DNA from: Cryobacterium arcticum
GTDB taxonomy: Bacteria > Actinomycetota > Actinomycetes > Actinomycetales > Microbacteriaceae
DNA: 64,000 nt
Assembly: GCF_001679725.1 (NCBI RefSeq)
Contig: NZ_CP016282.1
Location: 1,984,001-2,048,000, forward strand
Direction of reading: 5' to 3'
Under the pieces are notes generated by a model, which worked only from the letters and a program-made list of their open reading frames with translations, was not told where the DNA came from and did no database searches. Both the position numbers and the translations under genes were made by a program. This document shows positions 37,076-48,017 of the stretch, in pieces (position 1 is the first letter of the stretch; each line of letters opens with the position of its first letter).

Positions 37076-37723
37076 CTAGCGGGCTGGAAAGCGGTCCGGG
37101 GAGAGCACCCCGGCAAGGCCGGCCCCGAGCCAGTCGGCGTAGGTCTCCCTCGACCAGCCGAGGTCGACCACCAGCGTCTGGAATGCCTGGGGGTGGGCCA
37201 GAGCCCAGATCGACGCGGCAGCCTCGTGGTCGCTGAGTCCGGCGCGCAGACCGAATCGGGACCGGAGTGCCTCGACGGCCTCGCTGCACGCGTGCAGGCT
37301 CCGCGCAGCCCCTGAGCGCTCCAGTTCCCGGATCTCCGGGTCGATCCCGGCGGCCTCAGTGAGTACCCGCCGGATCGGGGCCGCGCGCTCGTTGCCGTCG
37401 GCCAGCCAGCCGGCGAGGAGCTCGAGCGCAGTCGCACCGGAGGTGGCCTCGGTGATCCGTGACACGAGCTCGGGTACCGCCCGGCCCGGGCCCGAGCGCT
37501 GGTCGGCGGCCGCGAGCACCGCGGCCAGGACCTCGGCCTTCGACCCGACGGTGTTGTAGATCGTCTGCACGGCCACGCCGCCGTGGTCGGCGATGGCGGC
37601 GATCGAGGTGCCCACATAGCCGCGTTCGCGCATGAGCGCCGCCGCGGCCTCGATGATCTCGGCGCGGGTGCCCGCGGTGTGGGCGTCACGGCGGGCCTGG
37701 CTGCGGGAACGGGGCGTATCCAT
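37076..37723 (-). CDS. TetR-family transcription regulator
   Basis: A 215-residue repressor. The N-terminal helix-turn-helix reads IIEAAAALMRERGYVGTSIAAIADHGGVAVQTIYNTVGSKAEVL at residues 24-67, including the typical Gly-Tyr turn. A ligand-binding helical domain follows. It probably controls itself and the ABC-F gene downstream. The ATG at 37723 is preferred over a TTG at 37744, because TATTCT lies 6 nt before the ATG on the minus strand and there is no Shine-Dalgarno. The order suf-TetR-ABC-F matches M. tuberculosis as I recall it. Confidence 0.88.
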   Translation of the reverse strand: MDTPRSRSQARRDAHTAGTRAEIIEAAAALMRERGYVGTSIAAIADHGGVAVQTIYNTVGSKAEVLAAVLAAADQRSGPGRAVPELVSRITEATSGATALELLAGWLADGNERAAPIRRVLTEAAGIDPEIRELERSGAARSLHACSEAVEALRSRFGLRAGLSDHEAAASIWALAHPQAFQTLVVDLGWSRETYADWLGAGLAGVLSPDRFPAR

Positions 37724-37729
37724 CCGCTT

Positions 37730-37735
37730 AGAATA
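37730..37735 (-). promoter_or_regulatory. -10 box of the TetR gene, leaderless
   Basis: Read on the minus strand this is TATTCT, 6 nt from the ATG at 37723. Confidence 0.5.
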
Positions 37736-37792
37736 CCGGTCCAACCGATGGATGGGGTTTACATCGGGCCGGGCTGGCTGTTAACGCAGACC

Positions 37793-37830
37793 GCGCCGGC
37801 TGCGGATGCGTGTGCATCCGGAGCCGGCGC
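37793..37830 (-). terminator. Terminator of the suf operon
   Basis: A 17-bp stem with one G-G mismatch (GCGCCGGCT, then CGGATGC, and complements) closes over GTGT. It lies 24 nt downstream of the sufT stop at 37855. Confidence 0.72.
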
Positions 37831-37854
37831 GCGCCGGTCGTTCAGAGCGGTCGG

Positions 37855-38184
37855 TCAGATGGAGAAGCCCAGGGCCCGCATCATGTCGCGACCGTCGTCG
37901 GTGATCTTCTCCGGGCCCCACGGCGGCATCCAGACCCAGTTGATCCTGAACTGCTCGACAACGCCGTCCAGCGCCTCGGCGGTCTGCTCTTCGAGGACGT
38001 CGGTGAGGGGGCAGCCGGCACTGGTCAGCGTCATGTGGATGATGAGAGCATCGTTCTCGTCGTCCCAGCCGAGGTCGTAGATGAGGCCGAGGTCGACGAC
38101 GTTGATGCCGAGCTCGGGGTCCATGACGTCCTTGAGCGCCTCTTCGATCTCGTCGAAGCGCGCCGGAGTGAGTGTCGAAACCAT
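37855..38184 (-). CDS. sufT: Iron-sulfur assembly factor SufT (DUF59/MIP18)
   Basis: A 109-residue single MIP18/DUF59 domain: VMDPELGINVVDLGLIYDL and TLTSAGCPLTDVLEEQ, with the conserved Cys. It aids Fe-S cluster maturation in carrier and target proteins. ATG start 4 nt after the sufC stop. It is the last gene of the suf operon and is followed by a strong hairpin. Confidence 0.93.
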   Translation of the reverse strand: MVSTLTPARFDEIEEALKDVMDPELGINVVDLGLIYDLGWDDENDALIIHMTLTSAGCPLTDVLEEQTAEALDGVVEQFRINWVWMPPWGPEKITDDGRDMMRALGFSI

Positions 38185-38188
38185 GGTT

Positions 38189-38953
<765 letters not shown>

Positions 38954-39038
38954 TATTCGGTATCTCTTTCGTTGTCCGCGATGTCGCGGGCGTTCAGTAT
39001 GTGGGGCCGGCTGGTGCGTACGTGCCGAAGGCGACGCG

Positions 39039-39365
39039 TCAGACGGGGATGGTGACCAGAGGATCGATGAACACGTCACCGTCGATCAGGTCGACCTGGT
39101 AGACGGGGACGGGCTCGTAGGCCGGCAGCGTGAGCGGCCGGCCGGTCTTCAGGGAGAACTTGGAACCGTGCGCCCAGCATTCCAGGGTGTCTCCCTCGAC
39201 GAAACCTTCCGACAGCGAGATATCGCCGTGGGTGCAGGTGTCGCCGATGGCGAAGACAGCTCCGTGGGAGTCGCGGACGACGGCGATGTTCACGCCGCCG
39301 ATCTCAACCTTGATGGCCTCGTTGGGTTCGAGGTCGTCGAGCGCGCAAATCTTGGTGGACGCCAT
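39039..39365 (-). CDS. Rieske-type [2Fe-2S] ferredoxin
   Basis: A 108-residue Rieske domain protein. Cys44/His46 (CTHG) and Cys63/His66 (CWAHG) are the cluster ligands. It resembles the ferredoxin subunits of ring-hydroxylating dioxygenases, but no oxygenase gene is near. It sits inside the suf operon between sufD and sufC, starting 2 nt after the sufD stop. An electron-supply role in cluster assembly is therefore likely but unproven. Confidence 0.92.
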   Translation of the reverse strand: MASTKICALDDLEPNEAIKVEIGGVNIAVVRDSHGAVFAIGDTCTHGDISLSEGFVEGDTLECWAHGSKFSLKTGRPLTLPAYEPVPVYQVDLIDGDVFIDPLVTIPV

Positions 39366-39367
39366 GT

Positions 39368-40591
39368 TCAGTTGCCTTCTGTTCCGCGGAGCTCGTCTTC
39401 GATGGCGCCTTGCAGGCGTTCTTCGAGCGGCTTCGATCCGATGTGTTGCACGATTTCGCTGAGGAATCCGCGTACGACGAGACGTCGTGCCTCGAGCTCG
39501 CCGATGCCGCGCGACTGCAGGTAGAACAGCTGCTCGTCGTCGAAGCGACCGGTGGCGCTGGCGTGGCCGGCACCGAGGATGTCGCCGGTCTCGATCTCGA
39601 GGTTCGGGATCGAGTCGGCGCGGGTTCCTTCGGTGAGGACCAGGTTGCGGTTCTGCTCGTAGCTGTCGGTCCCGGGGGCGTCGTGGCCGATGAGCACGTC
39701 ACCGATCCATACGGTGCGCGCGCCGGCGCCCTGCAGGGCGCCCTTGTAGTTGACCCGGCTGCGGGTGTTGGCCGCGTTGTGGTTGACGTAGACCTGCTGC
39801 TCGAGGTGCTGGCCGGCATCGGCGAAATAGAGCCCGTACAGTTCGGTGTCGCTGCCCTGACCGGCCAGCTGCACCGACGGGTTGACCCGTACGATGCTGC
39901 CCCCGAGGGAGACGACGACGTGCTTGAGGCGGGCGTCGCGGCCGATGGTGGCGAAGTGGTTGGCGAGCTGCACGGCATCCTCGTCCCACTCCTGCAGGGT
40001 CACCACGGTGAGGTTCGCGGATTCCCCGACGATGATCTCGACGTTCTCCGAGAGCCGGGCGGTGCCGGTGTTCTGCAGGATCACGACGGCCTGGCTGAAC
40101 GGCCGGGCCTCGATGACGGTGTGCGCGGCGCGCGCGGTGGAGCCAAGCCCCGAGCGGGTGATGGTGATCTCCTTGGCCTCCTCACCGCTGACGGTGATGG
40201 CGAGGGCCTTGTCGAAGCTGCTCCAGGCGTTGGCGGCGGCGCGCTCCTCCGGGGCGCCCGCGGTGCCGATGCGGGCATCCGTGCGGTCGACCCAGGACAC
40301 GTCGACGTCGTCGAGCGGCGTCGAGTCGATCTCGTAGACCGCACCGTCAAGGGTGCCTGCGGTGAGGTCGGTGAACTTGGCGACGGGCGAGAGCTTCCAC
40401 ACCGCTTCCCGGCCGGTGACGGCAGGGAAGTCGGCGACGTCGAAGCTCTTGAACCTGGCGGACCGGGTCTGCACGGGGACGAAGCCGAAGCGTCCGTCCG
40501 AGTGCTCCTTGATGCCGTGCTGTTCGGCGGTGGGCAGGGCCTCCGACGATGATGCGGATGTGGGTGCTGTTGAAGTCGAGGCGGCGGACAT
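39368..40591 (-). CDS. sufD: Fe-S assembly protein SufD
   Basis: A 407-residue SufBD-family protein. An N-terminal helical region (about 1-130) precedes a right-handed beta-helix with HVVSLGGSIVRVNPSVQLAGQGS and LTEGTRADSIPNLEIETGDILGAGHASATG. The C-terminal helices are FYLQSRGIGELEARRLVVRGFL. It forms the SufBCD scaffold with SufB and SufC. Its start immediately follows the sufB stop (40591/40592), so translation is tightly coupled. Confidence 0.95.
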   Translation of the reverse strand: MSAASTSTAPTSASSSEALPTAEQHGIKEHSDGRFGFVPVQTRSARFKSFDVADFPAVTGREAVWKLSPVAKFTDLTAGTLDGAVYEIDSTPLDDVDVSWVDRTDARIGTAGAPEERAAANAWSSFDKALAITVSGEEAKEITITRSGLGSTARAAHTVIEARPFSQAVVILQNTGTARLSENVEIIVGESANLTVVTLQEWDEDAVQLANHFATIGRDARLKHVVVSLGGSIVRVNPSVQLAGQGSDTELYGLYFADAGQHLEQQVYVNHNAANTRSRVNYKGALQGAGARTVWIGDVLIGHDAPGTDSYEQNRNLVLTEGTRADSIPNLEIETGDILGAGHASATGRFDDEQLFYLQSRGIGELEARRLVVRGFLSEIVQHIGSKPLEERLQGAIEDELRGTEGN

Positions 40592-42010
40592 TTAGCCGAC
40601 GGATCCTTCCATGCCCATTTCAATGAGCTTGTTGAGTTCGAGGGCGTACTCCATCGGGAGCTCCCTGGCGATGGGTTCGATGAACCCGCGCACGATCATG
40701 GCCATGGCCTCGTCTTCGGGCATGCCGCGGCTCATCAGGTAGAAGAGCTGCTCTTCGCTGACCCGGGAGACGGTGGCCTCGTGGCCGAGCTGCACGTCGT
40801 CGACGCGGATGTCGATGGCCGGGTAGGTGTCCGAGCGCGACTGGGTGTCGACAAGGAGGGCGTCGCAGCGCACGGTGTTGGCGGAGTGGTGCGCGGTGGC
40901 GTCCACCCGCACCTCACCGCGGTACCCGGCGCGGCCGCCGCCGCGGGCGATCGACTTGGAGACGATCGAGGACTGCGTGTACGGGGCCATGTGGATCATC
41001 TTGGCGCCGGCGTCCTGGTGCTGGCCGGGGCCGGCGAACGCGACGGACAGGGTCTCGCCCTTGGCGTGCTCCCCCATCAGGTAGATCGACGGGTACTTCA
41101 TGGTGACCTTGGAGCCGATGTTGCCGTCGATCCACTCCATGGTCGCGCCCTCGGCGGCCGTGGCGCGCTTGGTGACCAGGTTGTAGACGTTGTTCGACCA
41201 GTTCTGGATGGTCGTGTAGCGAACGCGGGCGTTCTTCTTCACGATGATCTCGACGACCGCGGAGTGCAGCGAGTCGGACTTGTAGATCGGGGCCGTGCAG
41301 CCCTCGATGTAGTGCACGTAGCTGCCCTCGTCGGCGATGATCAGCGTGCGCTCGAACTGGCCCATGTTCTCGGTGTTGATCCGGAAGTAGGCCTGCAGCG
41401 GGATCTCCACGTGCACGCCGGGCGGCACGTAGACGAACGAGCCGCCGGACCAGACCGAGGTGTTCAGCGCGGCGAACTTGTTGTCGCCGGAGGGGATGAC
41501 ACTGCCGAAGTACTCCTCGAAGAACTCCGGGTGCTCGCGGAGCGCCGTGTCGGTGTCCATGAAGATGACGCCCTGGGCTTCGAGTTCCTCGTTGATCTGG
41601 TGGTAGACCACTTCGGACTCGTACTGGGCGGCGACGCCGGAGACGAGGCGCTGACGCTCTGCCTCGGGGATACCCAGCTTCTCGTAGGTGTTCTTGATGT
41701 CGTCGGGCAGGTCTTCCCAGGTCTGGGCCTGCTTCTCCGTTGAGCGCACGAAGTACTTGATGTTGTCGAAGTCGATCTCGGAGAGATCGGCGCCCCAGGT
41801 GGGCATGGGCTTGCGCTCGAAGAGCGCCAGCGCCTTCAGACGGCGCTCCAGCATCCAGGCCGGTTCCTTCTTCAGGTTCGAGATGTCGGTGACGACCTCG
41901 GGTGAGATTCCGCGGCGAGCGGAGGCCCCAGCGGCGTCGGAATCGGACCAGCCGAATTCATAGACCCCCAGGCCCTCGAGCTCGGGTCGGTCCAGTAGAA
42001 CGTCAGACAT
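40592..42010 (-). CDS. sufB: Fe-S assembly protein SufB
   Basis: A 472-residue scaffold protein of normal length. It contains [43 protein letters not shown] (with the conserved Cys) and the C-terminal [21 protein letters not shown]. It accepts sulfur and builds the nascent cluster. I start at ATG 42010 with AGAGG upstream; a frame start at 42058 would put non-homologous residues first. It is the first suf gene here. The usual upstream repressor gene sufR is absent, and the divergent neighbour is ctaA. Confidence 0.96.
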   Translation of the reverse strand: MSDVLLDRPELEGLGVYEFGWSDSDAAGASARRGISPEVVTDISNLKKEPAWMLERRLKALALFERKPMPTWGADLSEIDFDNIKYFVRSTEKQAQTWEDLPDDIKNTYEKLGIPEAERQRLVSGVAAQYESEVVYHQINEELEAQGVIFMDTDTALREHPEFFEEYFGSVIPSGDNKFAALNTSVWSGGSFVYVPPGVHVEIPLQAYFRINTENMGQFERTLIIADEGSYVHYIEGCTAPIYKSDSLHSAVVEIIVKKNARVRYTTIQNWSNNVYNLVTKRATAAEGATMEWIDGNIGSKVTMKYPSIYLMGEHAKGETLSVAFAGPGQHQDAGAKMIHMAPYTQSSIVSKSIARGGGRAGYRGEVRVDATAHHSANTVRCDALLVDTQSRSDTYPAIDIRVDDVQLGHEATVSRVSEEQLFYLMSRGMPEDEAMAMIVRGFIEPIARELPMEYALELNKLIEMGMEGSVG

Positions 42011-42295
42011 CTTTACCTCTTCTCCTACCCACATCAACCCGGATATCAGTCCGGTCATTCCCGCCAGGCGTGCGTGTCCGACCGACTGGTCGAACGTGCA
42101 GCGCCCGGTGAGGGTGAGTTGTGTGGATGGCTACGTTGCGTACCTAAGATGAACACGGGCCGGTCATGCCGCGTTGTGCGAATGCACGTGGCGGGCACTG
42201 GGCCCGTGAAACACCTAATTCTACAGGCTAGTGATGTTATTAGTAGTGCGACCCGGCGTATTCACATACGCACGCACCAGCAGGGAGCAGAACCC
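42011..42295. promoter_or_regulatory. Divergent control region of sufB and ctaA
   Basis: This 285-nt spacer contains no convincing gene. AT-rich patches (GTGATGTTATTAGTAG near 42230; CCTAATTCTACAG near 42215) are candidates for core promoters. AGAGG (sufB) and AGGGAGCAG (ctaA) are the ribosome-binding sites. I could not find a clear operator palindrome. Confidence 0.4.
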
Positions 42296-43237
42296 GTGAA
42301 CCGGATAGTCCAGTGGTTGCCCACGAACGTGGACCGACGCCTCATCGTGCTCGGCTGGGTGTACCTGGCCGCACAGATCTTCCTCGTCGGCACCGGAGGG
42401 CTCGTCCGGCTCACCAGTTCGGGTCTCGGTTGCCCGACCTGGCCCAAGTGCACCGCCGATTCGCTCGTGAACACGCCCGAGATGGGCATCCACGGTGTGA
42501 TCGAATTCGGCAATCGCCTGCTCGGCGTGCTGCTCGGACTGGTCGCCATCGTCGCCTTCGTGGCGGTGCTGCGGATGCGTCGCAGCCGCCCCGACCTCTT
42601 CCGCCTCACCCTGCTGGCCGGCCTGGGTATCCCGGCTCAGGCCGTGATCGGCGGCATCAGCGTGCTCACCCAGCTGAACCCCTACGTCGTGGGCCTGCAC
42701 TTCGTGATCTCGGTGATCCTGGTCGGGCTCTGCACCGCCTTCCTCTACCGGCTGTACACGGTCCCCGGGCCCCGGGAGCGTGTGGTTCCGCTCTGGTTCC
42801 TCATCGTCACCCACCTCACCACCTTCGCCGTGGCCGTGACCATCGCCGTGGGTATCCTCACGACAGGCTCGGGGCCGCACGCCGGTGACGCCGATGCTCC
42901 CCGCAATGGTCTGGACTCCGAGTTCCTCCAGCACGTGCACAGCTGGCCGGCCTACGTGACCCTGGCCTTGACGCTGGTCCTGGTGGTCGGGGCCGTGTCG
43001 CTCCAGCTGCCCGTGCGCCGTTGGGTGCTCCTGCTGCTGGCCGTCGAGCTGGTGCAGACCGTCGTTGGGCTCACCCAGGCCAACCTCGGCCTGCCGGCGG
43101 TGCTCGTGGGCATCCACATGGTGCTCGCCTGCGTGCTCGCCGCTGCCATGACCGCCGTGGTCCTCAACCTCAAGCAGCCCGTCGTCGAGGCCGCTCCCCC
43201 GGCCGAGCGCACCACCACCGAGACCCTCGCGCGCTGA
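42296..43237 (+). CDS. ctaA: Heme A synthase (CtaA/COX15)
   Basis: A 313-residue polytopic protein with about eight membrane helices. It starts NRIVQWLPTNVDRRLIVLGW and has GGLVRLTSSGLGCPTWPKC, the hallmark loop with the paired-cysteine region of heme A synthases. His in GLHFVISV and HVHSWPAYVTL, and GIHMVLA near the end, are heme ligands. It oxidises heme O to heme A for aa3 oxidase. GTG 42296 with AGGGAGCAG is the chosen start; the extra residues of a longer frame are not homologous. It works with CtaB at 43550 and SURF1. Confidence 0.93.
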   Translation: MNRIVQWLPTNVDRRLIVLGWVYLAAQIFLVGTGGLVRLTSSGLGCPTWPKCTADSLVNTPEMGIHGVIEFGNRLLGVLLGLVAIVAFVAVLRMRRSRPDLFRLTLLAGLGIPAQAVIGGISVLTQLNPYVVGLHFVISVILVGLCTAFLYRLYTVPGPRERVVPLWFLIVTHLTTFAVAVTIAVGILTTGSGPHAGDADAPRNGLDSEFLQHVHSWPAYVTLALTLVLVVGAVSLQLPVRRWVLLLLAVELVQTVVGLTQANLGLPAVLVGIHMVLACVLAAAMTAVVLNLKQPVVEAAPPAERTTTETLAR

Positions 43238-43268
43238 CCCGCTGACCCGCGCCGGGGTCACCCATCCC

Positions 43269-43432
43269 GTTGGTCGAGCACTGAGCCGCACCGGCGTCGG
43301 GGGTCGCACCCACCTCGTTGGTCGAGCGCTGAGCCGCACCGGCGTCGGGATCGCACCCACCCCGTTGGTCGGGCGCTGAGCCGCACCGGCGTCGGGATCG
43401 CACCCACCCCGTTGGTCGAGCTTGTCGAGACC
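43269..43432. repeat. 47/48-bp tandem repeat array, 3.4 copies
   Basis: Units beginning GTTGGTCGAGC start at 43269, 43317, 43364 and 43411. Full units continue with a GCTGAGCCGCACCGGCGT block. The last, partial copy instead reads GAGCTTGTCGAGACC, the intergenic element seen at 3345. The 312-nt gap between ctaA and ctaB (43238-43549) holds only this array and the inverted element at 43482. Confidence 0.88.
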
Positions 43433-43481
43433 TCGTGAGTCGACACGGAAACGGGAGGGGCTCCCCCGCAGTGCCTCACCA

Positions 43482-43501
43482 GGTTTCGGCAGGCTCCACC
43501 A
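43482..43501. repeat. Degenerate inverted copy of the intergenic element
   Basis: GGTTTCGGCAGGCTCCACCA is the reverse complement, with several mismatches, of the element at 43412-43432. The pair forms an inverted repeat around about 50 nt and may end transcription of both convergent genes. Confidence 0.6.
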
Positions 43502-43549
43502 TCGTCCAGGCTGCGAACGAGGCCGCGGCCGGCCGGCGACGTGAGTTCG

Positions 43550-44500
43550 TTAGAAGGGCAGCAGCGGGTCGACGCCGACGGCCACGAACACCAGCGTGAG
43601 GTACGCGATCGAGCCGTGGAAGACGCGCATCGGCGACACGTGCTCGTGCCGGATGGTGAGGTTGTACAGGCGGTGGGTCTCGTAGATGAACCAGGCACCG
43701 GATGCGATGGCCACGACGCTGTAGACCAGCCCCATGTCGGCGATCGGGATGAGCAGCAGCGAGCAGGCCACGGTCGCCCACGCGTAGAGGATGACCTGCA
43801 GCCCGACCTGGGCGCGGCCGCGCACCACGGCGAGCATCGGGACGCCGGCCGCCTGATAGTCGTCGCGGTACTTCATCGACAACGGCCAGTAGTGCGGCGG
43901 GGTCCACAGGAAGATGATCAGGAACAGGATGAACGGCGGCCAGGACAGGTCCCCGGTCACGGCGGCCCAGCCGATCAGCACCGGCATGCAGCCGGCAACG
44001 CCGCCCCAGACGATGTTCTGCGCCGTGCGGCGCTTGAGGATCATCGTGTAGAACACCACGTACAGCAGGATGGCGCCGAGGGACAGGAGCGCGGCCACCC
44101 AGTTCGTGAAGATCCACAGCCACGCGATGGACACGGCGCCCAGAACCCAGGCGAAGACCAGGGCCTGCCGGTCCGAGAGTTCCCCGGTGACCAGGGGGCG
44201 CCCCTGGGTGCGGTTCATCAACCGGTCGATGTCGCGGTCGAGGTAGCAGTTGAACGCGCCGGCCGATCCGGCGCTGAAGGCGCCGCCGATCAGGGTGGCC
44301 AGCACCAGCCACAGGCTGGGGATGCCGCGCTCGGCGAGGATCATCGTCGGGGCCGTGACAACAAGCAGCAATTCGACCACGCGCGGCTTCGTGAGCGACA
44401 GATAGGCGCGGAAGGTGTTGCCCGCCCGCTGGAATCGGTCAGGCCGGTTGAGGGTGGGCGTCTGTTCGGCGGTATCCATAACTCCTCGTGCGCTTCGCAT
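43550..44500 (-). CDS. ctaB: Heme O synthase (protoheme IX farnesyltransferase)
   Basis: A 316-residue UbiA-family membrane enzyme with about nine helices. [19 protein letters not shown] and the prenyl-diphosphate site [15 protein letters not shown] are diagnostic, as is [18 protein letters not shown]. It attaches a farnesyl group to heme B. Two starts are possible: ATG 44500, with TAGAAT 9 nt upstream (leaderless), or ATG 44479 with GAGGAG only 2 nt away, which is too close. I keep 44500. It is divergent from tkt. Confidence 0.93.
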   Translation of the reverse strand: MRSARGVMDTAEQTPTLNRPDRFQRAGNTFRAYLSLTKPRVVELLLVVTAPTMILAERGIPSLWLVLATLIGGAFSAGSAGAFNCYLDRDIDRLMNRTQGRPLVTGELSDRQALVFAWVLGAVSIAWLWIFTNWVAALLSLGAILLYVVFYTMILKRRTAQNIVWGGVAGCMPVLIGWAAVTGDLSWPPFILFLIIFLWTPPHYWPLSMKYRDDYQAAGVPMLAVVRGRAQVGLQVILYAWATVACSLLLIPIADMGLVYSVVAIASGAWFIYETHRLYNLTIRHEHVSPMRVFHGSIAYLTLVFVAVGVDPLLPF

Positions 44501-44509
44501 ATTGCCGCA

Positions 44510-44515
44510 ATTCTA
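44510..44515 (-). promoter_or_regulatory. -10 box of ctaB
   Basis: Read on the minus strand this is TAGAAT, 9 nt from ATG 44500. Confidence 0.38.
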
Positions 44516-44600
44516 GATCATTCCGTCACCTCTCACTCCCGGCCCGCCCGTGCGAGCCTGGCGCAATGCCGCCGAAACAACACCGGCAATTCGGGTTCCC

Positions 44601-44606
44601 TATACT
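44601..44606 (+). promoter_or_regulatory. -10 box upstream of tkt
   Basis: TATACT is a good extended-type -10, about 160 nt before the tkt start; no clear -35 lies at 17 nt. It would give a long leader. AGAAGGG lies before the GTG at 44768. Confidence 0.35.
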
Positions 44607-44767
44607 GGAATGGCTCGCCAATCTAAGGTGCATGCATCCGTGAGCCACCTGATACGGGCACTCTCTTGCGCACCTCGATGCCGATAACGATGTCGGCGGG
44701 CAAACACTCTCCAGCGGCGCGGGATAAAGACGTGCCGCCTTTGACGGATTCAGAAGGGTCAGTTCAC

Positions 44768-46861
44768 GTGGCAGCATTGCAGTGGGATTCCATCGACAAC
44801 CGAGCGGTAGACACCGCTCGCATCCTCGCGGCGGACGCCGTGGAAAAGGTCGGCAACGGCCACCCGGGAACGGCCATGAGTCTCGCCCCCGCGGCTTACC
44901 TGCTGTTCCAGAAAGTGATGCGTCGCGATCCCGCTGACAACGAGTGGATCGGCCGCGACCGGTTCATCCTCTCGGTGGGCCACAGCTCGCTCACCCAGTA
45001 CGTGCAGTTGTACCTCGGCGGCTACGGCCTCGAGCTAGACGACCTCAAGGCCCTGCGCACCTGGGGCTCCAAGACCCCCGGCCACCCCGAGTACGGTCAC
45101 ACCGACGGCGTCGAGATCACCACCGGCCCGCTCGGCCAGGGCCTCGCCTCCGCCGTGGGCTTCGCCTACGCCTCACGCTTCGAGCGTGGCCTGTTCGACC
45201 CTGAGGCCGAAGCCGGCACCAGCCCGTTCGACCAGTTCGTCTACGTCATCGCCGGAGACGGCGACCTGCAGGAGGGCATCACCTCCGAGGCCTCCTCGCT
45301 CGCCGGACACCAGCAGCTCGGCAACCTGATCGCGATCTACGACTCCAACCAGATCTCGATCGAGGACGACACCAACATCGCCTTCACCGAGGATGTCGCG
45401 GCACGCTACGACGCGTACCACTGGCACGTGCAGACTGTCGACTGGAAGAAGACCGGCGAATACGTCGAGGACATCGCCGCCCTCAACGACGCCATCGAGG
45501 CGGCCAAGGCCGTCACCGACAAGCCGTCGCTGATCATCCTGAAGACCATCATCGGCTGGCCGAGCCCGAAGAAGCAGAACACCGGAAAGATCCACGGTTC
45601 CGCCCTCGGCGCCGAGGAACTCGCCGGAGTGAAGGAAATTCTCGGTTTCGACCCCGAGAAGACCTTCGAGGTCGCCGACGACGTCATCGCACACACCCGC
45701 AAGGCACTGGACCGCGGCGCTGAGGCGCACGCCGAGTGGAACGTGCGCTTCGACGCCTGGGCCGCCGCCAACCCCGAGCGCAAGGTCCTGCTGGACCGCA
45801 TCCTCTCCGGCGACCTGCCCGACGGCGTCGAGGAGGCCCTCCCGGTCTTCCCCGCCGGCACCGAGGTCTCCACCCGTGCCTCCTCCGGCAAGGTGCTCAA
45901 CGCTCTCGGCCCGGTCATCCCCGAACTGTGGGGCGGCTCCGCCGATCTCGCCGAGTCGAACAACACCACGATCAGCAACTCCGCTTCCTTCATCCCGAGC
46001 GAGCACTCCACCGGCGAGTGGACCGGCAACCCTTACGGCCGGGTGCTGCACTTCGGTATCCGCGAGCACGCGATGGCCGCCATTCTGAACGGCATCGTCC
46101 TGCACGGCAACACCCGCCCGTTCGGCGGCACCTTCCTGATCTTCAGCGACTACATGCGTCCGGCCGTGCGACTCGCCGCCCTCATGAAGGCCCCGTCGAT
46201 CTTCGTCTGGACCCACGACTCCGTGGCCCTCGGCGAAGACGGACCGACCCACCAGCCGATCGAGCAGCTCGCGACGCTCCGCGCGATCCCCGGACTCGAC
46301 GTGGTGCGCCCCGGCGACGCCAACGAGGTCTCCTGGGCCTGGAAGACGATCCTCGAGCGCCGCAACGGCCCGGCCGGCATTGTGCTGACCCGCCAGAACA
46401 TCCCCGTCTTCGAACGTGGCGACGGTGACGCCACCGGCGAGACCTTCGCGTCGGCCAAGAACGTCGCCAAGGGCGCCTATGTCCTCGCCGAGGCCCCGAA
46501 CGGAACGCCCGACGTGATCCTCATCGCCACCGGCTCCGAAGTCCAGCTGGCTGTCAACGCCCGCGAGGCACTGAAGGCGGATGGCATCAACGCTCGCGTG
46601 GTGTCGGTGCCGAGCCTCGAATGGTTCGAAGAGCAGTCCGCCGAATACCGTGAGGCAGTTCTGCCGAGAGCGATCACCGCTCGGGTATCGGTTGAGGCCG
46701 GAATCGCGTTGACCTGGACTAAGTACGTCGGCGACCGCGGCCGCAGCGTCTCGATCGAGCACTTCGGTGCATCGGCCGACTACAAGACCCTGTTCCGCGA
46801 ATTCGGCATCACCACGGAGGCCGTCGTCGCCGCCGCCAAAGAATCCCTCGCCGCGCTCTAA
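44768..46861 (+). CDS. tkt: Transketolase
   Basis: A 697-residue enzyme of standard length. The thiamine-diphosphate motif is [16 protein letters not shown]...DSN, with the conserved [13 protein letters not shown] start, GPLGQG and the catalytic Glu in IREHAMAAI. It moves two-carbon units between ketoses and aldoses in the pentose phosphate pathway. I take the GTG at 44768 ([11 protein letters not shown]) as start. A frame opening at 44666 would add 34 residues without family similarity. It is the first gene of a unit tkt-tal-pgi-zwf-opcA-pgl. Confidence 0.96.
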   Translation: MAALQWDSIDNRAVDTARILAADAVEKVGNGHPGTAMSLAPAAYLLFQKVMRRDPADNEWIGRDRFILSVGHSSLTQYVQLYLGGYGLELDDLKALRTWGSKTPGHPEYGHTDGVEITTGPLGQGLASAVGFAYASRFERGLFDPEAEAGTSPFDQFVYVIAGDGDLQEGITSEASSLAGHQQLGNLIAIYDSNQISIEDDTNIAFTEDVAARYDAYHWHVQTVDWKKTGEYVEDIAALNDAIEAAKAVTDKPSLIILKTIIGWPSPKKQNTGKIHGSALGAEELAGVKEILGFDPEKTFEVADDVIAHTRKALDRGAEAHAEWNVRFDAWAAANPERKVLLDRILSGDLPDGVEEALPVFPAGTEVSTRASSGKVLNALGPVIPELWGGSADLAESNNTTISNSASFIPSEHSTGEWTGNPYGRVLHFGIREHAMAAILNGIVLHGNTRPFGGTFLIFSDYMRPAVRLAALMKAPSIFVWTHDSVALGEDGPTHQPIEQLATLRAIPGLDVVRPGDANEVSWAWKTILERRNGPAGIVLTRQNIPVFERGDGDATGETFASAKNVAKGAYVLAEAPNGTPDVILIATGSEVQLAVNAREALKADGINARVVSVPSLEWFEEQSAEYREAVLPRAITARVSVEAGIALTWTKYVGDRGRSVSIEHFGASADYKTLFREFGITTEAVVAAAKESLAAL

Positions 46862-46904
46862 GCGCGACACCTACAAGCGCAGCATTCAAGGAGATTTGAT
46901 TTTC

Positions 46905-48017
46905 ATGACTGAAACAACCCCCACCGCCGCACTGTCCGCCGCGGGCGTCAGCATCTGGCTCGACGACCTGTCCCGTCAGCGCATCCAGTCCGGCGGACTG
47001 ACGACCCTCATCGAGGAGAAGAACGTCGTCGGCGTCACCACCAACCCGACGATCTTCGCCGGTGCGCTCAGCAAGGGCGAGGCGTACGCCTCCCAGGTGG
47101 CCACGCTGGCCGCCGCCGGCACCACGGTGACCGATGCGGTCTTCGAGATCACCACCGACGACGTCGCCGCCGCCTGCGACATCTTCCGCCCGATCTACGA
47201 CGCCACGAAGGGCTTCGACGGCCGCGTGTCCATCGAGGTCGAGCCCGGCTTCGCCCACGACGCCCAGAAGACCCTCGCCCAGGCCCAGCAGCTCTGGAAC
47301 AAGGTCAACCGGCCCAACGCGATGATCAAGATCCCCGCGACCATCGAGGGCCTCGAGGCGATCACCGAGACCATCGCGCTGGGCATCAGCGTCAACGTCA
47401 CCCTGATCTTCAGCCTCGAGCGCTACCGCGCCGTGATCAACGCGTACCTGAGCGGCCTGGAGAAGGCCAAGGCCGCTGGCATCGACCTGTCGACCATCCA
47501 CTCGGTCGCCTCGTTCTTCGTGTCGCGTGTCGACACCGAGATCGACAAGCGTCTCGCGGAGGTCGGCACCGACGAAGCCCTCGCCCTGCAGAGCAAGGCC
47601 GGCGTCGCCAACGCGCAGCTCGCCTACCAGGTCTTCGAGCAGTCCTTCACGACCGAGCGCGCGTCCGTGCTGCTCGCGGCCGGCGCCAACAAGCAGCGTC
47701 CGCTCTGGGCCTCCACCGGGGTCAAGTCCGCCGACCTGCCCGACACCCTCTACGTGACCGAACTAGTCGCCCCCGAGGTCGTCAACACCATGCCGGAGAA
47801 GACCCTCGAGGCCACCTTCGACCACGGAGTCATTGTCGAAGGTGCCGTCACGGGCTCCTACGACGCCGCGAATGCCGTGCTCGACGCCATCGCGGCGCAG
47901 GGCGTCTCCTACGACGACGTCACCCGCGTGCTCGAAGAGGAGGGCGTCTCGAAGTTCATCATCTCCTGGAACGAACTCCTGGACACCGTGACGGCTGCGC
48001 TCGAGTCCGCCAAGTGA
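46905..48017 (+). CDS. tal: Transaldolase
   Basis: A 370-residue actinobacterial-type transaldolase. [16 protein letters not shown] is the N-terminal signature and the Schiff-base lysine lies in MIKIPAT. Later parts read [13 protein letters not shown] and [11 protein letters not shown]. It exchanges the dihydroxyacetone unit between sugar phosphates. AAGGAG lies 11 nt before the ATG at 46905. It overlaps pgi by four bases (GTGA). Confidence 0.96.
   Translation: MTETTPTAALSAAGVSIWLDDLSRQRIQSGGLTTLIEEKNVVGVTTNPTIFAGALSKGEAYASQVATLAAAGTTVTDAVFEITTDDVAAACDIFRPIYDATKGFDGRVSIEVEPGFAHDAQKTLAQAQQLWNKVNRPNAMIKIPATIEGLEAITETIALGISVNVTLIFSLERYRAVINAYLSGLEKAKAAGIDLSTIHSVASFFVSRVDTEIDKRLAEVGTDEALALQSKAGVANAQLAYQVFEQSFTTERASVLLAAGANKQRPLWASTGVKSADLPDTLYVTELVAPEVVNTMPEKTLEATFDHGVIVEGAVTGSYDAANAVLDAIAAQGVSYDDVTRVLEEEGVSKFIISWNELLDTVTAALESAK

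Noticed and set aside
43269..43432. CRISPR array
   Set aside because: The units are contiguous with no unique spacers, and no cas genes are present.
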